Positions 10,001 through 19,019 are shown, numbered from the stretch's first letter. The stretch: 64,000 nt of DNA from JANMGV01 sp037440405 (GCA_037440405.1 JBBIUE010000017.1:5248-69247); one strand, 5' to 3'. The notes: a model not told the origin generated them from the sequence alone. Program-made: numbers and translations.

Positions 10001-12522
10001 TGCAGGGCTCGATGAACATGATGCCGTTTTGCGCTCGCCAACATTTTTCGTTGATGCTCATTGAACGAATTCGACGGAAGCCACCATCGCATGTTCAAAT
10101 ATTCGAACATCGACGGAAGCGACTGCGGTTGTGGCCGGACGCGATAAAGCTCCGTGTACTCCTCTAATCGAACGATAGCTTGACCGGCCCGAGTACTAAG
10201 TTGCCGCATTGCAAGCCACTTTCGAAGAGGAGCAATCAGGAAATCGTGAGTCAACTGATAGCCAGGCTCGGACATGGATGATCCGCTGTGCGTCCATTGG
10301 GAGGATAATGCTGTCTCGTCTTCTTGGGTGGTTGGAGTGATGAGATGCAGTTCGGAATCAAGAATTCGCAACAACTCGGCAAATGCGCTTTCATCGACAT
10401 AACCTACTGCCTCGCGCAGCTCGTTCTTGGTGCGAATGGCCCCTTTGATCCTCGCTCCGGCGGCGGGTAAGAGTTTCCGCAAAAGTCGCTGTGCTCCCTC
10501 GCTATGACTCCGAAAGTGCCGTGGCGCCGAATCGGATCCGAACGACTGCTCAAAAAATGCGACTCCGATGCCTGCCCCACCATCTTGTGTGAAGAGTTTG
10601 GGATCGTCCCATGGTCGGTGCTTCATCATCTCGGCAAATAGCGCGAGTTGAACGCAAACGACTTTTCCCCCGACGGACAAGTAGTCGATGGCTGAAATCA
10701 CGAACTGCTTTTGTTTCACGCTCCATCGCGACTCGTCCGTCGGAAGCTTTCCCATTGCCGTACCAAACGAGGCGAGCACGCGACGCGCGTGTTCCAAATC
10801 GAACAAATCGACGCAGGCCGTATTGTGATGCTCGGAAATGGGTATCTCCAATGCCTGCATCAATCGCGAAATTCCCATCCAGAAATCGTCGCGCACGAGC
10901 AGAATGCACTGAAGATGGATTCCGTCACACTGCCGCAGCGCTTGGGTCAAGGGAGCGGTTGCTAAATCCGACGCATGCGCATACAGCCACTGTTCGAATT
11001 GATCGATGCAGATCACGGTCTTTCGTTCACCATGACGACGTATCCGCGCAACTGTCCGCGCGAGATCGGAATCCTGAACGAACGCATTGGGCCGATCGAG
11101 ATTGGTTGCTGGATAGATACTCGATAGCAAATTCTCAAGCGATTTCTCAGTACCGCTTTCACTCGCCTCAAGGTAGACCGTCCGAACATCGCGACTCAAC
11201 CGAGGTAGAATGCCCGCGCGAAAAAGTGAAGTCTTTCCGCAACCACTGGGACCGTAGACGATTCCAACGCTGACCGCCTCACTCGCTTTTCGGTTGTGCA
11301 TGCGCGAGAGCCAAAACCGGATGATCTCCGGAACTCCGTACCGGTCGTACGGGCCAGGCAATAACTGAAGAAAGAATTCCGAGTCCGAAGCTTCAAACGG
11401 TCGAAGACCTTTCGGTACCACTGGGAATGGTGATGATGAAGTCGCGATGTTGCCCTGCATCCCGTTCGATGGGACCAAAGCTTCTCTCTCAGAAATCCTG
11501 TCCACTGTACCACTCATACCGGATGCGGAAATCCGACCGTATTCGCGAAGCTCGGCAGCCATCTCCTCCGCACGCTGGTATCGACCGTGCAACGACTTCG
11601 AAAGAGCCTTGATACAAATGCGAGCCAACTCGGATGGTACATTGGGATTGACGCGATTTGGATGAGGCGGTTCCACTGACTTGATCTGAAGAAGTACCTC
11701 CGACCTCTTGCCCAAGAAGGGGCGGGTTCCCGTCAACAATTGGTACAGAACGATTCCCAGCGAAAAAATATCGGAACGGCCATCGACGCGATGCCCTTCT
11801 CCTCGCGCTTGTTCTGGACTCATGTACGAGGGAGTACCCACATAGGCAGGTCCCATCTCTGGATCATACTCACGTAAAGCTAATCCGAAATCAGCGATAT
11901 ACGCCACACCTTCCTGATCAACCAAAATGTTGCTCGGCTTCACATCTCGATGGACGACGTTTTGAGCATGCGCATAGCCAAGCGCATCCGCGATCGTAGC
12001 AATGACTTCCGCAATCTGCGCGAACGACGGTTGCACTTCATTATTCCATTCACCGAGCGTCCTGCCGTGAATGAGGCGGACGACGATATAAAAAGGAACC
12101 TCAGGAGTGCTCGATGCTTGATAGACGGGAACGATATTGGGATGATTCAGCCAAGCGATGGCTCGGGCTTCATGGAGATTTTGATGGAAGTCAACCGAAG
12201 TTCCGCCCGGGCGTATGTGAGGAATCTTGATGGCGACAGATCGCTGGAGTATCGAGTCATACGCCTCGTAAACGGCTCCAAACCCTCCTTCTCCGATGAT
12301 GCGTCGGATTTCAAATTCGGCGATGTTTTTGGGTACTTCAAACCTTCTGTTTTTCGCTTGTTCATCACGAAAATCGCGATCCGTCGCGAAGTCACCACCA
12401 TCGTGAGTTCCGAATTCTGGTTTGTTCTCAGCAGGTTCCTGCCGATTCTTATCACTGTCACCGATCGTCGATTCTTCCACACGCCGGTCTCCGTGGAGCA
12501 GTTCGAACGCAATGGCACTCAA
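7027..12522 (-). CDS. Giant Ser/Thr protein kinase - STAND ATPase - FGE-like fusion
   Basis: 1,831 residues. Residues 70-330 are a Hanks-type kinase with IGEGGFGAVY (76-85), Lys in VAIKI, HRDVKPSN (191-198), DFG (211-213) and PSYMSPEQ. Residues 370-780 form a nSTAND-type NTPase with P-loop GPSGCGKT (424-431), Walker B VICIDQFEQW near 503 and the typical end motif LTHDFLIAPLRKWL. A single membrane helix lies at about 840-862. A long region follows with Trp-rich repeats (FSSVWWRP). The last 250 residues are a formylglycine-generating-enzyme/SUMF1-like domain (VTSVEFLQF, YRLPTEAEWEFAARGG, MFGNAMEM). It probably senses at the membrane and phosphorylates cytoplasmic targets. The start is uncertain: TTG 12522, or GTG 12480, which has GGAG about eight bases upstream. 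Confidence 0.88.
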   Translation of the reverse strand: MSAIAFELLHGDRRVEESTIGDSDKNRQEPAENKPEFGTHDGGDFATDRDFRDEQAKNRRFEVPKNIAEFEIRRIIGEGGFGAVYEAYDSILQRSVAIKIPHIRPGGTSVDFHQNLHEARAIAWLNHPNIVPVYQASSTPEVPFYIVVRLIHGRTLGEWNNEVQPSFAQIAEVIATIADALGYAHAQNVVHRDVKPSNILVDQEGVAYIADFGLALREYDPEMGPAYVGTPSYMSPEQARGEGHRVDGRSDIFSLGIVLYQLLTGTRPFLGKRSEVLLQIKSVEPPHPNRVNPNVPSELARICIKALSKSLHGRYQRAEEMAAELREYGRISASGMSGTVDRISEREALVPSNGMQGNIATSSSPFPVVPKGLRPFEASDSEFFLQLLPGPYDRYGVPEIIRFWLSRMHNRKASEAVSVGIVYGPSGCGKTSLFRAGILPRLSRDVRTVYLEASESGTEKSLENLLSSIYPATNLDRPNAFVQDSDLARTVARIRRHGERKTVICIDQFEQWLYAHASDLATAPLTQALRQCDGIHLQCILLVRDDFWMGISRLMQALEIPISEHHNTACVDLFDLEHARRVLASFGTAMGKLPTDESRWSVKQKQFVISAIDYLSVGGKVVCVQLALFAEMMKHRPWDDPKLFTQDGGAGIGVAFFEQSFGSDSAPRHFRSHSEGAQRLLRKLLPAAGARIKGAIRTKNELREAVGYVDESAFAELLRILDSELHLITPTTQEDETALSSQWTHSGSSMSEPGYQLTHDFLIAPLRKWLAMRQLSTRAGQAIVRLEEYTELYRVRPQPQSLPSMFEYLNMRWWLPSNSFNEHQRKMLASAKRHHVHRALQWLLVFGLIVSGIFAGKLVLNEQIRFRDEQARAEAFLVADLPHAVEMLSELTPHHTYLRNTLRIEFEKGHLPTERRLRAAFGTAFLDRAATIPNVREFLYEQILSASPSETVTLLRVDCLRELFSRDEWMSRYSQLSSASEEWLRLSAYLVQNETTRQGVLKHIDQLVRLMQSENPLHLNEWTEAFSPIGHELLPAVEKRFLASASRDGPETVNLANMLVKFGPDVHDKLASMVVQAGPSSHHILVSALSQSDDGQNAIRNEIEKIDHIVQDPWNPALCGTEWWQDTTDESSSLVRTAPSIQSDAHRNLLARLQSNGCVMDENFLLSFGISEAELRELEEPLRSLGYRLDAIAPYNRDGECRAMILWKRDGRSSMWIWPASAELLLSRNSEFVEKGFYPASLAEYAADDGETSSFAVVWTKTPPFNFVVNSGFYLDVPSENHEREGWRPFTDHGYLPRTNFQFRNSQNLEFYTSLRWKLNAWFPSFDAWNDNQCVSDETLIHARPDDVLVDAHWSLEADRVNSRGLTQVWWSGLDIESRWTGYAGQDDHMQRCEELRGQGFRPVTIHASADGQNNIEFSSVWWRPRANEEKLAELARRKARLAIALHQLGDSRELMNLLQSAIADHRGAAIDACARYQVELHWMLDRLLDLRVDVAVRRAIANALALLPLERRSRQMAEDLSEHWDDLCSSCDDPGLRSSMLAVQRGWQLSVPCTSEALNPNRELKTVSGKRMVILEPPPLLQLGSPNREPGRDGGKEYRRIVKMPRIFAISTEEVTSVEFLQFDPDKKYATDYCPTEDSPIIDVTWFEAARYCRWLSEQEGVPEKEMCYPPISEIRSGMQLKSDYLNCVGYRLPTEAEWEFAARGGYPQGRHFGFLTELLDQYAWTANNSNYRGHPVGRLLPNDYGLFDMFGNAMEMCQNRLNAYNRDEISPIADPAERNLRIYHEDNMASRGGATLFQPLDARAAHRDDHPAGESRPYLSFRIVRTIRP

Positions 12523-13076
12523 TCGCTTTAGTCGTTGGGAGGTTGTGCGATGTCATCGCGTACACTGCCATTCCCAAGATCCTTAGAAAAGACAATCGAT
12601 TTGGACTCCCAGGTCTCTTTCGCAATCTCCATGTTTCTTCGTTCGCGATGGGCTCGGACTCGTTGAGCCCCTGGTCCACGATCGAACATTCCTACGATCC
12701 TTTCGCTCCCTCTCCTCTCCCTTCGATTGGAGGCAACTTTGAGAAGATCTGGCGATTGAGAAGGTATCAAGATCATAATCAATCTACTGAGGTTCTCGGA
12801 GCGCGAGCGCGCTGCTGTAGCCGGAGGACACGCTCAAGTTAAGCCAATGAACCTGAGCGTTCGGGGCCGAGCAGTACGTTCGAAACGCATCAAAGAGCTT
12901 ACGCTCCAATCTAGGATATCGCAAGTCTGGCGAACTGCATAGACGATTGCAACCAAGTTGTCCTTCGCCAAATCTGCTTAGGCCCAGCCGCGAAACGTGA
13001 ATGCCTGCTCCCATCGTGAACGCTTGCATCAAGCGAGATCCTTGGAGAACGGCAGGATTCAAGCACCCGACGAAAG
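12523..13076. other. Intergenic region, 554 bases, no convincing gene
   Basis: This gap lies between the end of the ten-gene envelope run (stop at 13077) and the start of the kinase gene, both on the minus strand. It must hold the kinase promoter and probably the terminator of the upstream run. A GC-rich palindromic patch (AGCGCGAGCGCGCT, near 12800-12815) is visible. No strong hairpin plus U-run was found. A 92-codon minus-strand frame at 12784-13062 starts with TTG, has no Shine-Dalgarno and shows no recognisable domain, so I do not call it. Confidence 0.5.
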
Positions 13077-14291
13077 CTACTGGTCGTCGGCTTTCGGCTT
13101 CAGTTGGATTCGATCTCCGAACTTGGCTTTCAGTTTCTCGCCAACAAAATCTGTCAGCCCCTTGCCTCGAAGATTTCGTGAATCACCAAGAATCTCTCCT
13201 GTATCGCCATCCACTAAAAGAGTAAACGGAATGGCACTGACGTCGTAGCGTTTCCCGAGATCGGTGTACCAAAATTTTCCTTCATAAATTTGCGTCCAAG
13301 GCAGCTCGTTCTTTTCGAGAAATTCATTCAGCTTTTCGGTCATGTCCTCTCGATCGAAACTGATTCCCAGAATTTCAAAACCGTCTTCGTTCCAAGTCTT
13401 GTACGCTTCCTTCATGTGAGGAATTTCTCCGATGCATGGCCCGCACCAAGTAGCCCAGAAATCCATCATCACGATCTTTCCAGCGTAGTGCTTCGGGAAA
13501 TCGAGCTCGTTCCCATCAAGTGTCGTCGCTGTAAACGGAATAACCGGTTTTCCAATCGACAGGTCCGGTGGAAGCGGCATCATGGGGAGTTCACTTTCCG
13601 CCTTGGAGAGGTGGAGTTTGCCATCCTTGACCTCCAAAACGTAAGTCGTGCCGGTGAAATTGAATGGCTGACCCAAAGTAACTCGTTCGTAATTCATGCT
13701 CAACTTGCCGTTTCCATCGCGATCGACCGGCAAAGATGCATCACTGGAAATTGATCCGGAAACGAATGTGGTCATTACGTTGCCGTCCAAGTCCAACGAG
13801 TACTCGTATCCGTAATCCGAGTAGAACAACAGAGTATTCTTTAAGGCTTTCCGCGATTCGTCATTCGGATCAAAGCGATAGAGCTGAATGGTCCCATTGT
13901 TACCATCAGCCAGTTGAACCTCGCACGAACCCGAATACATACCGTTGTCTTGGCGTTTCCATTCCGCTGCGACATCGTTCGTCAAATCTCGATCGCCATT
14001 CGAGTCGACGAACAGTCGGGCCGCTTGGTCTTCCGGTTCGTCGAGAATGACCACCCACTCTTGATCGCCTAGCTGAAGGATTCCGAACTTTGGAGCGACC
14101 AAGTTGTCCGGAACGACCTTGACAATGTCTGCTTCCTTGTCGAGTTCCGCTCGAATTGGTCGATATCCTCCCACCTTCCGCGTAACCCCATTGGGTAAGA
14201 ATTTACTCGGAACTTCATCGCCAACAGCAATTGCTGGCGACATGGCACAGCAGGCGAGAATCGACAGAAATCGGATTCCGGTTCGTTTCAT
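13077..14291 (-). CDS. Secreted TlpA/AhpC-type thioredoxin-fold protein
   Basis: 404 residues starting at ATG 14291 (AGGACC about ten bases upstream). A signal peptide covers roughly residues 1-25 (MKRTGIRFLSILACCAMSPA, then IAVGDE). The middle 220 residues are beta-rich and include Asp/Asn-rich loops (DSNGDRDLTND, DRDGNGK) that look like calcium-binding EF-hand-like loops. The C-terminal 140 residues are a TlpA-like domain with the redox motif WATWCGPC at 279-286 and later a cis-Pro AIPFTLLVD. It should act outside the cytoplasmic membrane as a disulfide reductase or thiol-disulfide exchanger. It sits 88 bases after the ABC ATPase and may be the last gene of that operon. Planctomycetes carry many such proteins, so its link to the transporter is not certain. 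Confidence 0.85.
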   Translation of the reverse strand: MKRTGIRFLSILACCAMSPAIAVGDEVPSKFLPNGVTRKVGGYRPIRAELDKEADIVKVVPDNLVAPKFGILQLGDQEWVVILDEPEDQAARLFVDSNGDRDLTNDVAAEWKRQDNGMYSGSCEVQLADGNNGTIQLYRFDPNDESRKALKNTLLFYSDYGYEYSLDLDGNVMTTFVSGSISSDASLPVDRDGNGKLSMNYERVTLGQPFNFTGTTYVLEVKDGKLHLSKAESELPMMPLPPDLSIGKPVIPFTATTLDGNELDFPKHYAGKIVMMDFWATWCGPCIGEIPHMKEAYKTWNEDGFEILGISFDREDMTEKLNEFLEKNELPWTQIYEGKFWYTDLGKRYDVSAIPFTLLVDGDTGEILGDSRNLRGKGLTDFVGEKLKAKFGDRIQLKPKADDQ

Positions 14292-14379
14292 GATTGATGG
14301 TCCTGATTGCAAGAGGAAGGGAGGGCGCAGATGTGACGCAAAAAGTACAGGGGGGCAACACATGCACTATGAGTATACA

Positions 14380-15303
14380 TCAATCCATGTCCAGCTGAGA
14401 ATCACCGTTCGACTCAACCTTGGCGGCAGCGATCTCGTTCCAAAAAGACACGTATTTGGTGTGATGCTTGACGTAGGATGGCTCAAAAACCGCCCTCCGA
14501 AGTTCTTCCCGCTGTTCGATAAATTTCGAAAAGTCCCGCGGATCTTCCGGGCGAAAAACTGGACTGGGCCGGTCATAAACTACTGTGGCGCCTTTGTCGG
14601 AATCAGTATGAAAACGGGATAGTCCGATGACCCGATCAGCAACATACAGTGCTTCGTTCAGTTCGTGCGTCACAATAATGATGGTGTATGGCGGTGGGCG
14701 CTTCTCAGCTCGGGCTTGCAAATTCTCCTTATAAAATTGCAAGAGCATCATCTGAAGCGATTCCCGCGTATTCTCATCCAATGCTCCGAACGGCTCATCA
14801 AGGAGCACGACTTTCGGTTGCAGGATGAAGGCTTGCGCGATGGCAACGCGTTGTTTCATGCCTCCCGACAGTTGCGATGGATAGCGCCCGTGGGCCGCAT
14901 GAAGGTTGACTCGATCCAAAAACTCGCGTGCTCGTTGCCGATGCTCACGCCGTTTTCTCAAGAAATTGGGAAGCCCCAGAATGCGACTGAATAGGGATGT
15001 GCCATCCAAGGTTAATCCGAATGCAACATTGTCTTCGGCAGTCAGAAAATCATACAGAACATAATTCTGATAGACGATGCCGACGTCACGATCCGGGGCT
15101 CGCATTTCACGTCCGGCAGCCAGGACTTTGCCTTCCTTGGGTGGGTCCGTTCCGAGAATGGCTCGCAGAAGCGTCGTCTTGCCGCAACCACTCGGTCCCA
15201 CGATTGCAACAATCTGACCCGCAGCGATCTGAAGATTGACGTTGTACAGTACGCGAAAAGATCCAAAGTAGTGATTAAGGTCGATGATCTCTAACGCGTA
15301 CAT
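14380..15303 (-). CDS. ABC transporter ATP-binding protein, nitrate/sulfonate/taurine type
   Basis: 307 residues. Walker A GPSGCGKT (36-43), Q-loop VYQNYVLYDFLT, signature LSGGMKQR near 145 and Walker B VVLLDEPFGALDE are all intact. The pattern and the paired permease place it in the TauB/SsuB/NrtD family that powers import of small anions or sulfonates. Compared with TauB (about 255 residues) it carries a C-terminal extension of around 50 residues. A strong Shine-Dalgarno (AAGGAGGTAA) lies upstream of ATG 15303. It follows the permease gene by 63 bases. The transported substrate cannot be inferred from the ATPase. Confidence 0.92.
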   Translation of the reverse strand: MYALEIIDLNHYFGSFRVLYNVNLQIAAGQIVAIVGPSGCGKTTLLRAILGTDPPKEGKVLAAGREMRAPDRDVGIVYQNYVLYDFLTAEDNVAFGLTLDGTSLFSRILGLPNFLRKRREHRQRAREFLDRVNLHAAHGRYPSQLSGGMKQRVAIAQAFILQPKVVLLDEPFGALDENTRESLQMMLLQFYKENLQARAEKRPPPYTIIIVTHELNEALYVADRVIGLSRFHTDSDKGATVVYDRPSPVFRPEDPRDFSKFIEQREELRRAVFEPSYVKHHTKYVSFWNEIAAAKVESNGDSQLDMD

Positions 15304-15366
15304 CCGCAGTTACCTCCTTGGTCATGCGATCGGCGCTCGACTCTAATTCGAATCATCATCGCTCTT

Positions 15367-16176
15367 CTACTCCCCAAACCACGGGAAGAGTTTTCGGCGG
15401 AAGTTGAGCAAAGCCCACTCCATCAATAGTCCAGACGTACCCAAGATGACGAGGTAGATGTAGACCACACTGAGGTTCAAAATGCGAGATTCCATGCGAA
15501 TTCGATACCCCATCCCTTGTCCGCCCACCAGCATTTCTGCAGCAAGCAAGAACACCATCGCAGGCCCAATTTGAAGTCGAATGTTGTCCAAAATCCTCGG
15601 AAGTATCTGCCGAAACATCACGTCAAGAATGATCTCTCCATCCGATGCTCCGAGCGTATAGGCTTTGTTAATCGCGTCATCCGACACGTCCTTGCGCGCC
15701 GCCTGGTAAACGGACTGTGCCATCGTAAAAAAGATGCCCAAAGCAACCATGGCAGTAAACATCTTTTGATCGGTTCCGACCATCACGAAGTAGACTGGCA
15801 TCATCGCCGTGGGCGGAATTTTCGAAAGAAAAGATATCGCGGGACTGAGCAGTGCCTCCACATAACGATACGCTCCCATCGCAACGCCTACCATGACCGA
15901 AAGAATGACCCCGACCAACATCCCGAGAAAGAGACGCAGATAGGTCGCTCCCAGGTCCGACCACAACATTGCCGGCTTCGGGCTAGTCTCCGAGCCCTGT
16001 GGTTTCAGAATCTTCTGAAAGCCAGCTTGGAAGCCCGACAGGCTCGGCAAAATGGTTTGCTCGGGATTTTTTTGCGTCTGCCTGATCGAGAGCCAACTGT
16101 AGAGGCCGATCAGGATCGCAAATCCGACCAAACTCAATGTCGCTACCAGCCATCGCGGGATCGGACGTCGAATCAT
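15367..16176 (-). CDS. ABC transporter permease, nitrate/sulfonate/taurine type
   Basis: 269 residues with an N-terminal membrane helix and about five more, as in TauC/SsuC. The cytoplasmic EAA-like loop (TLGASDGEIILDVMFRQILP) that contacts the ATPase is present. Residues 27-75 after the first helix form a larger exported loop than usual. The start ATG 16176 has GGAG six bases upstream. It lies 18 bases after the lipoprotein substrate-binding gene, so these three genes form a standard importer cassette embedded in a larger run of envelope genes. Location is the inner membrane; substrate unknown. Confidence 0.92.
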   Translation of the reverse strand: MIRRPIPRWLVATLSLVGFAILIGLYSWLSIRQTQKNPEQTILPSLSGFQAGFQKILKPQGSETSPKPAMLWSDLGATYLRLFLGMLVGVILSVMVGVAMGAYRYVEALLSPAISFLSKIPPTAMMPVYFVMVGTDQKMFTAMVALGIFFTMAQSVYQAARKDVSDDAINKAYTLGASDGEIILDVMFRQILPRILDNIRLQIGPAMVFLLAAEMLVGGQGMGYRIRMESRILNLSVVYIYLVILGTSGLLMEWALLNFRRKLFPWFGE

Positions 16177-16194
16177 TGCAACTCCATCCCCGAT

Positions 16195-17370
16195 TCAATT
16201 TCCAGACGGAGTCGCACCTGCGCGAATCGCCTTCAGGTAGCTCAGATCAAAATTTAGCTGCGCATCCAACGAATCAAAACTAACCGTCGGGTTCTTCTCG
16301 CAGATTCCATGTTCCAGACAGAACTGAGCGACAGCAGGCATCGTTTCCTTCTGAAATTTCTGGCTCTCTAAAAGCTTCAGCGCTGCTTCCGGATTCTGAT
16401 AGAACTTGGTTTGCTCGACGACTAGCTTCATATCGTCGAGTCCCAAATTGCTGAATTTTGCTCCGATCGCAATCAGCGTGTCATTGCCCTTCGCTGGATC
16501 GGCCAGTCGCCGGTTCATTTCGTAGTAGGTATCCAGCACGGCCATCGCAAACATCTTGCCTCCTGGACGATCGAGAGCGTCCTTCGCGACGACGACCATA
16601 TCAATGATCTCTTCCGGAATCGCCGTTGAATCGAACAGCAATTTTGCATTCTTTTGAGTTCTCAAGGTCTGAAGTACGAACGGATTCCAGACCATAATCG
16701 AGCGGACGGAGGCGTCTCCCGTTTGCATCGCGGTTGCAGCGAGTGACGGGTCCATTTGCTGGAACGGAAAATCCTTTGGCGATTTACCTTTTAGCGTAAG
16801 GATGCGCTCGAAGGCATACTGAGAAACGCTCCTCTCCAACCCGAACGTCGCTTTCCCCGCCAAGCCGTCGAGGTCATCGATCCCTACGGTGATACAGGCG
16901 TCTGCACCATCGCTCGTCGACGTTGGAAGTATCGCAACTGCGGTTCGGGAATTGGCAGGCCCAAGAATGTCCATGTTGGTGATGCAAACAGCATCAGCTT
17001 GCGAGGCACCATAAAACTGAATGCAAGTGTCGTAGTCGGTTTGCTTCAAAACGATATCCACGTTCCACTTCTTTTCCATGTCCCCGAGCTTGCCTTCCGC
17101 CTCGTCAATGAGTCCTTGTTCGGCGGCGACGCCAAAGACACTCCAAGACGGATACTCGCTCCAAGCCAAACTAAACACGGGGGGCTTCGAACTTGGGTTT
17201 AACGATGTTCCGTTGACGCCCGTTGCAGCAGTTGAACTCCCCGAAATGTCGCTCTTGCCGTCGCACCCCGTGGTTAGGAGCATGCCTGCGGACAAAAGAA
17301 CGCAACCGATCCAGCTCGTGTGGACGAAGAAACGCCCAACAGAAACTTTCGCATGATTGAATCGACACAT
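16195..17370 (-). CDS. ABC transporter substrate-binding lipoprotein (NMT1/TauA-like)
   Basis: 391 residues from ATG 17370, chosen because GGAGG lies ten bases upstream; the ORF extends to 17427 without a better site. A lipoprotein signal ends in LLTTGC with the lipidated Cys at position 36, so it should be anchored to a membrane facing the periplasm-like space. The mature part has the bilobed NMT1-like pattern: LAWSEYPSWSVFGVAAEQGLI, DAVCITNMD, and ATFGLERSVSQYAFERIL. Homologues bind nitrate, taurine, alkanesulfonates or thiamine precursors. It follows the PspA gene by 53 bases and precedes the permease by 18. It is one of three substrate-binding-type domains in this gene run. Confidence 0.87.
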   Translation of the reverse strand: MCRFNHAKVSVGRFFVHTSWIGCVLLSAGMLLTTGCDGKSDISGSSTAATGVNGTSLNPSSKPPVFSLAWSEYPSWSVFGVAAEQGLIDEAEGKLGDMEKKWNVDIVLKQTDYDTCIQFYGASQADAVCITNMDILGPANSRTAVAILPTSTSDGADACITVGIDDLDGLAGKATFGLERSVSQYAFERILTLKGKSPKDFPFQQMDPSLAATAMQTGDASVRSIMVWNPFVLQTLRTQKNAKLLFDSTAIPEEIIDMVVVAKDALDRPGGKMFAMAVLDTYYEMNRRLADPAKGNDTLIAIGAKFSNLGLDDMKLVVEQTKFYQNPEAALKLLESQKFQKETMPAVAQFCLEHGICEKNPTVSFDSLDAQLNFDLSYLKAIRAGATPSGN

Positions 17371-17423
17371 CACAGTCAGACCTCCGTACCAATGAAGAAA
17401 AAATGAAGTGGGAACTCGATCCA

Positions 17424-18233
17424 TCACGCTTCGGGAATTCGAGTTTCAGCCGCCGAAGCTTCGGTCGATTCCTTCTTGGCAGCCAAGCCAATGAGTCGAT
17501 CGAATTCATCATCGGCCTCGGTGTTCTGAGCATATTCGAGGAACTCGTTTTCAGCCCGCTTGGCATCCAAACCGGCCAGCTCCCGACTGACACGGGCATT
17601 GGCAGACGCCTTGGATCTCAATTCTCGAAGTTCGCGAAGTTCCTCGGATGTGCGATCATTCGCAAGTCCGGTCATCATGTCCGCAATCTGCTTTTCCTCC
17701 TTAGCTGACAGGACTTCGGCGACGGCGTCATGCTTTTCATCCTTGAGCTTTTCAAGCTCTCGCATGAGAGATTGAATTTGAGTTTTGTGCCCCGCGATAT
17801 TGGTAACCATGGTCTTCAAATCTTCATCCAGCTCAGCCGCTCGTGCCTGTTTCTCCGCGAGCGTTGATGAGAAATCTTTGAAGGCGGCCTGGCACTTGAT
17901 GTACTCAGGATCCGATTTCACGGCAGCCGGATCGCCAACGTACTTGTCGACGATTTGTTTCGCGCGGGCGGCGGCTCCGGCCTTCAACTTCTCCAACTTG
18001 GAGATTTCATCCGTCAAAGCGCGAAGTTTTTCCTTTTTCGACTCTTCCTGTGCGATCATGGCACTGATCGCATCTTTGTACTGCTGCAAACGCGCTCGCT
18101 TGTCCTCCAGAATGCGATCATAGCTCGCCATCATCACGCCGGGATTCATATCCAGCGTCTCACGAGCCTTGTTGATACGAAAGGTTATCAAGTATCCCAA
18201 TGCTCGAAAGTACTTGCCGATTGCCTTAAACAC
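17424..18233 (-). CDS. pspA: PspA/IM30 (Vipp1) family membrane-remodelling protein
   Basis: 269 residues, almost entirely predicted helix and coiled coil. It starts with an amphipathic segment (FKAIGKYFRALGYLITFRINKA), then the family region with DMNPGVMMASYDRILEDK, long heptad-rich helices, and an Ala/Glu-rich C-terminus. PspA/IM30 proteins form ESCRT-III-like rods on the inner face of the cytoplasmic membrane and protect it during envelope stress. The GTG start at 18233 has AGGAG ten bases upstream. It lies 19 bases after the membrane coiled-coil gene. No PspB, PspC or PspF is nearby, so control differs from the enterobacterial Psp system. The call is by family pattern; the partner genes are what is unusual. 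Confidence 0.85.
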   Translation of the reverse strand: MFKAIGKYFRALGYLITFRINKARETLDMNPGVMMASYDRILEDKRARLQQYKDAISAMIAQEESKKEKLRALTDEISKLEKLKAGAAARAKQIVDKYVGDPAAVKSDPEYIKCQAAFKDFSSTLAEKQARAAELDEDLKTMVTNIAGHKTQIQSLMRELEKLKDEKHDAVAEVLSAKEEKQIADMMTGLANDRTSEELRELRELRSKASANARVSRELAGLDAKRAENEFLEYAQNTEADDEFDRLIGLAAKKESTEASAAETRIPEA

Positions 18234-18252
18234 TGCTCTTCTCTCCTATGGG

Positions 18253-18978
18253 CTATTCCCGCAAAAACTCGTAGTTTGGACCAGATTCCAGTTCCCGCAT
18301 ACGTTCTTCAGTTCTCTTAGCAATGCGAAGGGAGGTATCCAGCTCATCGCGCAATTGGCTGAGATCCACATTCCGCTCGCGTGCCATGAGATCCCGATAT
18401 TGTTTGGCGACATCTTCCAAATGGTCAACTGCAGCCTTGACTTCTTGGAGAATTTGCTCGCGCTGGTGAATGACATTGACTCGCTCTGCTCCTGCCAGAC
18501 GCTCAGACGATTCCCAGTGCTTGTAGGAGCGTTCGAGTTGCTGAATCGCCGATTCAAACAACTGCCGAACTTGCAGAACGATCTCGCCGCTACGCTTCTC
18601 AACTCCAGGACGGCTCGCCACCTCCTCAAAATCGTCTTTTGCCGTTCGCAGCAGAAGCAAATAGTCCTGCGTTCGCGAGTCCCGGTCTCGACGCAACATT
18701 TTCTGTAACTCGCTGAGTCGGCGATTCTCCTCATCTTTGGCTTTCTGACGAATTTCCTGAATAACTTTGTCGCTGATCTTGTCCGTCAAAAAGATGAATC
18801 GCGTCGCCATCCACCCCGTACCACCCAAAACTCCGACTAGACCCGCTATGTCCAATGGAACCGATCCACCCATAGCCCAAGAGAGAATCCAAGCAGAAAC
18901 TCCGCCGACGATCGGGAGGACGACCGACGGAGCCAACATGATCTCCTGAAGGATTCGCTGTTTTAAGTTTTTGAACAC
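18253..18978 (-). CDS. Membrane-anchored coiled-coil protein of unknown function
   Basis: 241 residues. Two hydrophobic segments near the N-terminus (about 15-37 and 44-64) form a hairpin in the membrane, and residues 70-235 are a charged, heptad-rich coiled coil. The long cytoplasmic or peripheral coiled coil would suit an adaptor that contacts PspA, whose gene follows after 19 bases. I do not recognise a named family. The start is GTG 18978 with AGGCGA upstream. The conserved position between the substrate-binding/OmpA fusion and PspA suggests a structural part of the same assembly; this is inference. Confidence 0.75.
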   Translation of the reverse strand: MFKNLKQRILQEIMLAPSVVLPIVGGVSAWILSWAMGGSVPLDIAGLVGVLGGTGWMATRFIFLTDKISDKVIQEIRQKAKDEENRRLSELQKMLRRDRDSRTQDYLLLLRTAKDDFEEVASRPGVEKRSGEIVLQVRQLFESAIQQLERSYKHWESSERLAGAERVNVIHQREQILQEVKAAVDHLEDVAKQYRDLMARERNVDLSQLRDELDTSLRIAKRTEERMRELESGPNYEFLRE

Positions 18979-19019
18979 GTCGCCTAACGATCAAGCTTGC
19001 AGTACCGGAGCAGAAACGA

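Noticed and set aside
10611..11273. 220-codon plus-strand frame inside the kinase gene
   Set aside because: It is antisense to the strongly supported kinase/STAND coding sequence, is Arg/Ser rich and has no domain.
12784..13062. 92-codon minus-strand gene in the gap before the kinase
   Set aside because: It begins with TTG, has no ribosome site and no recognisable motif.
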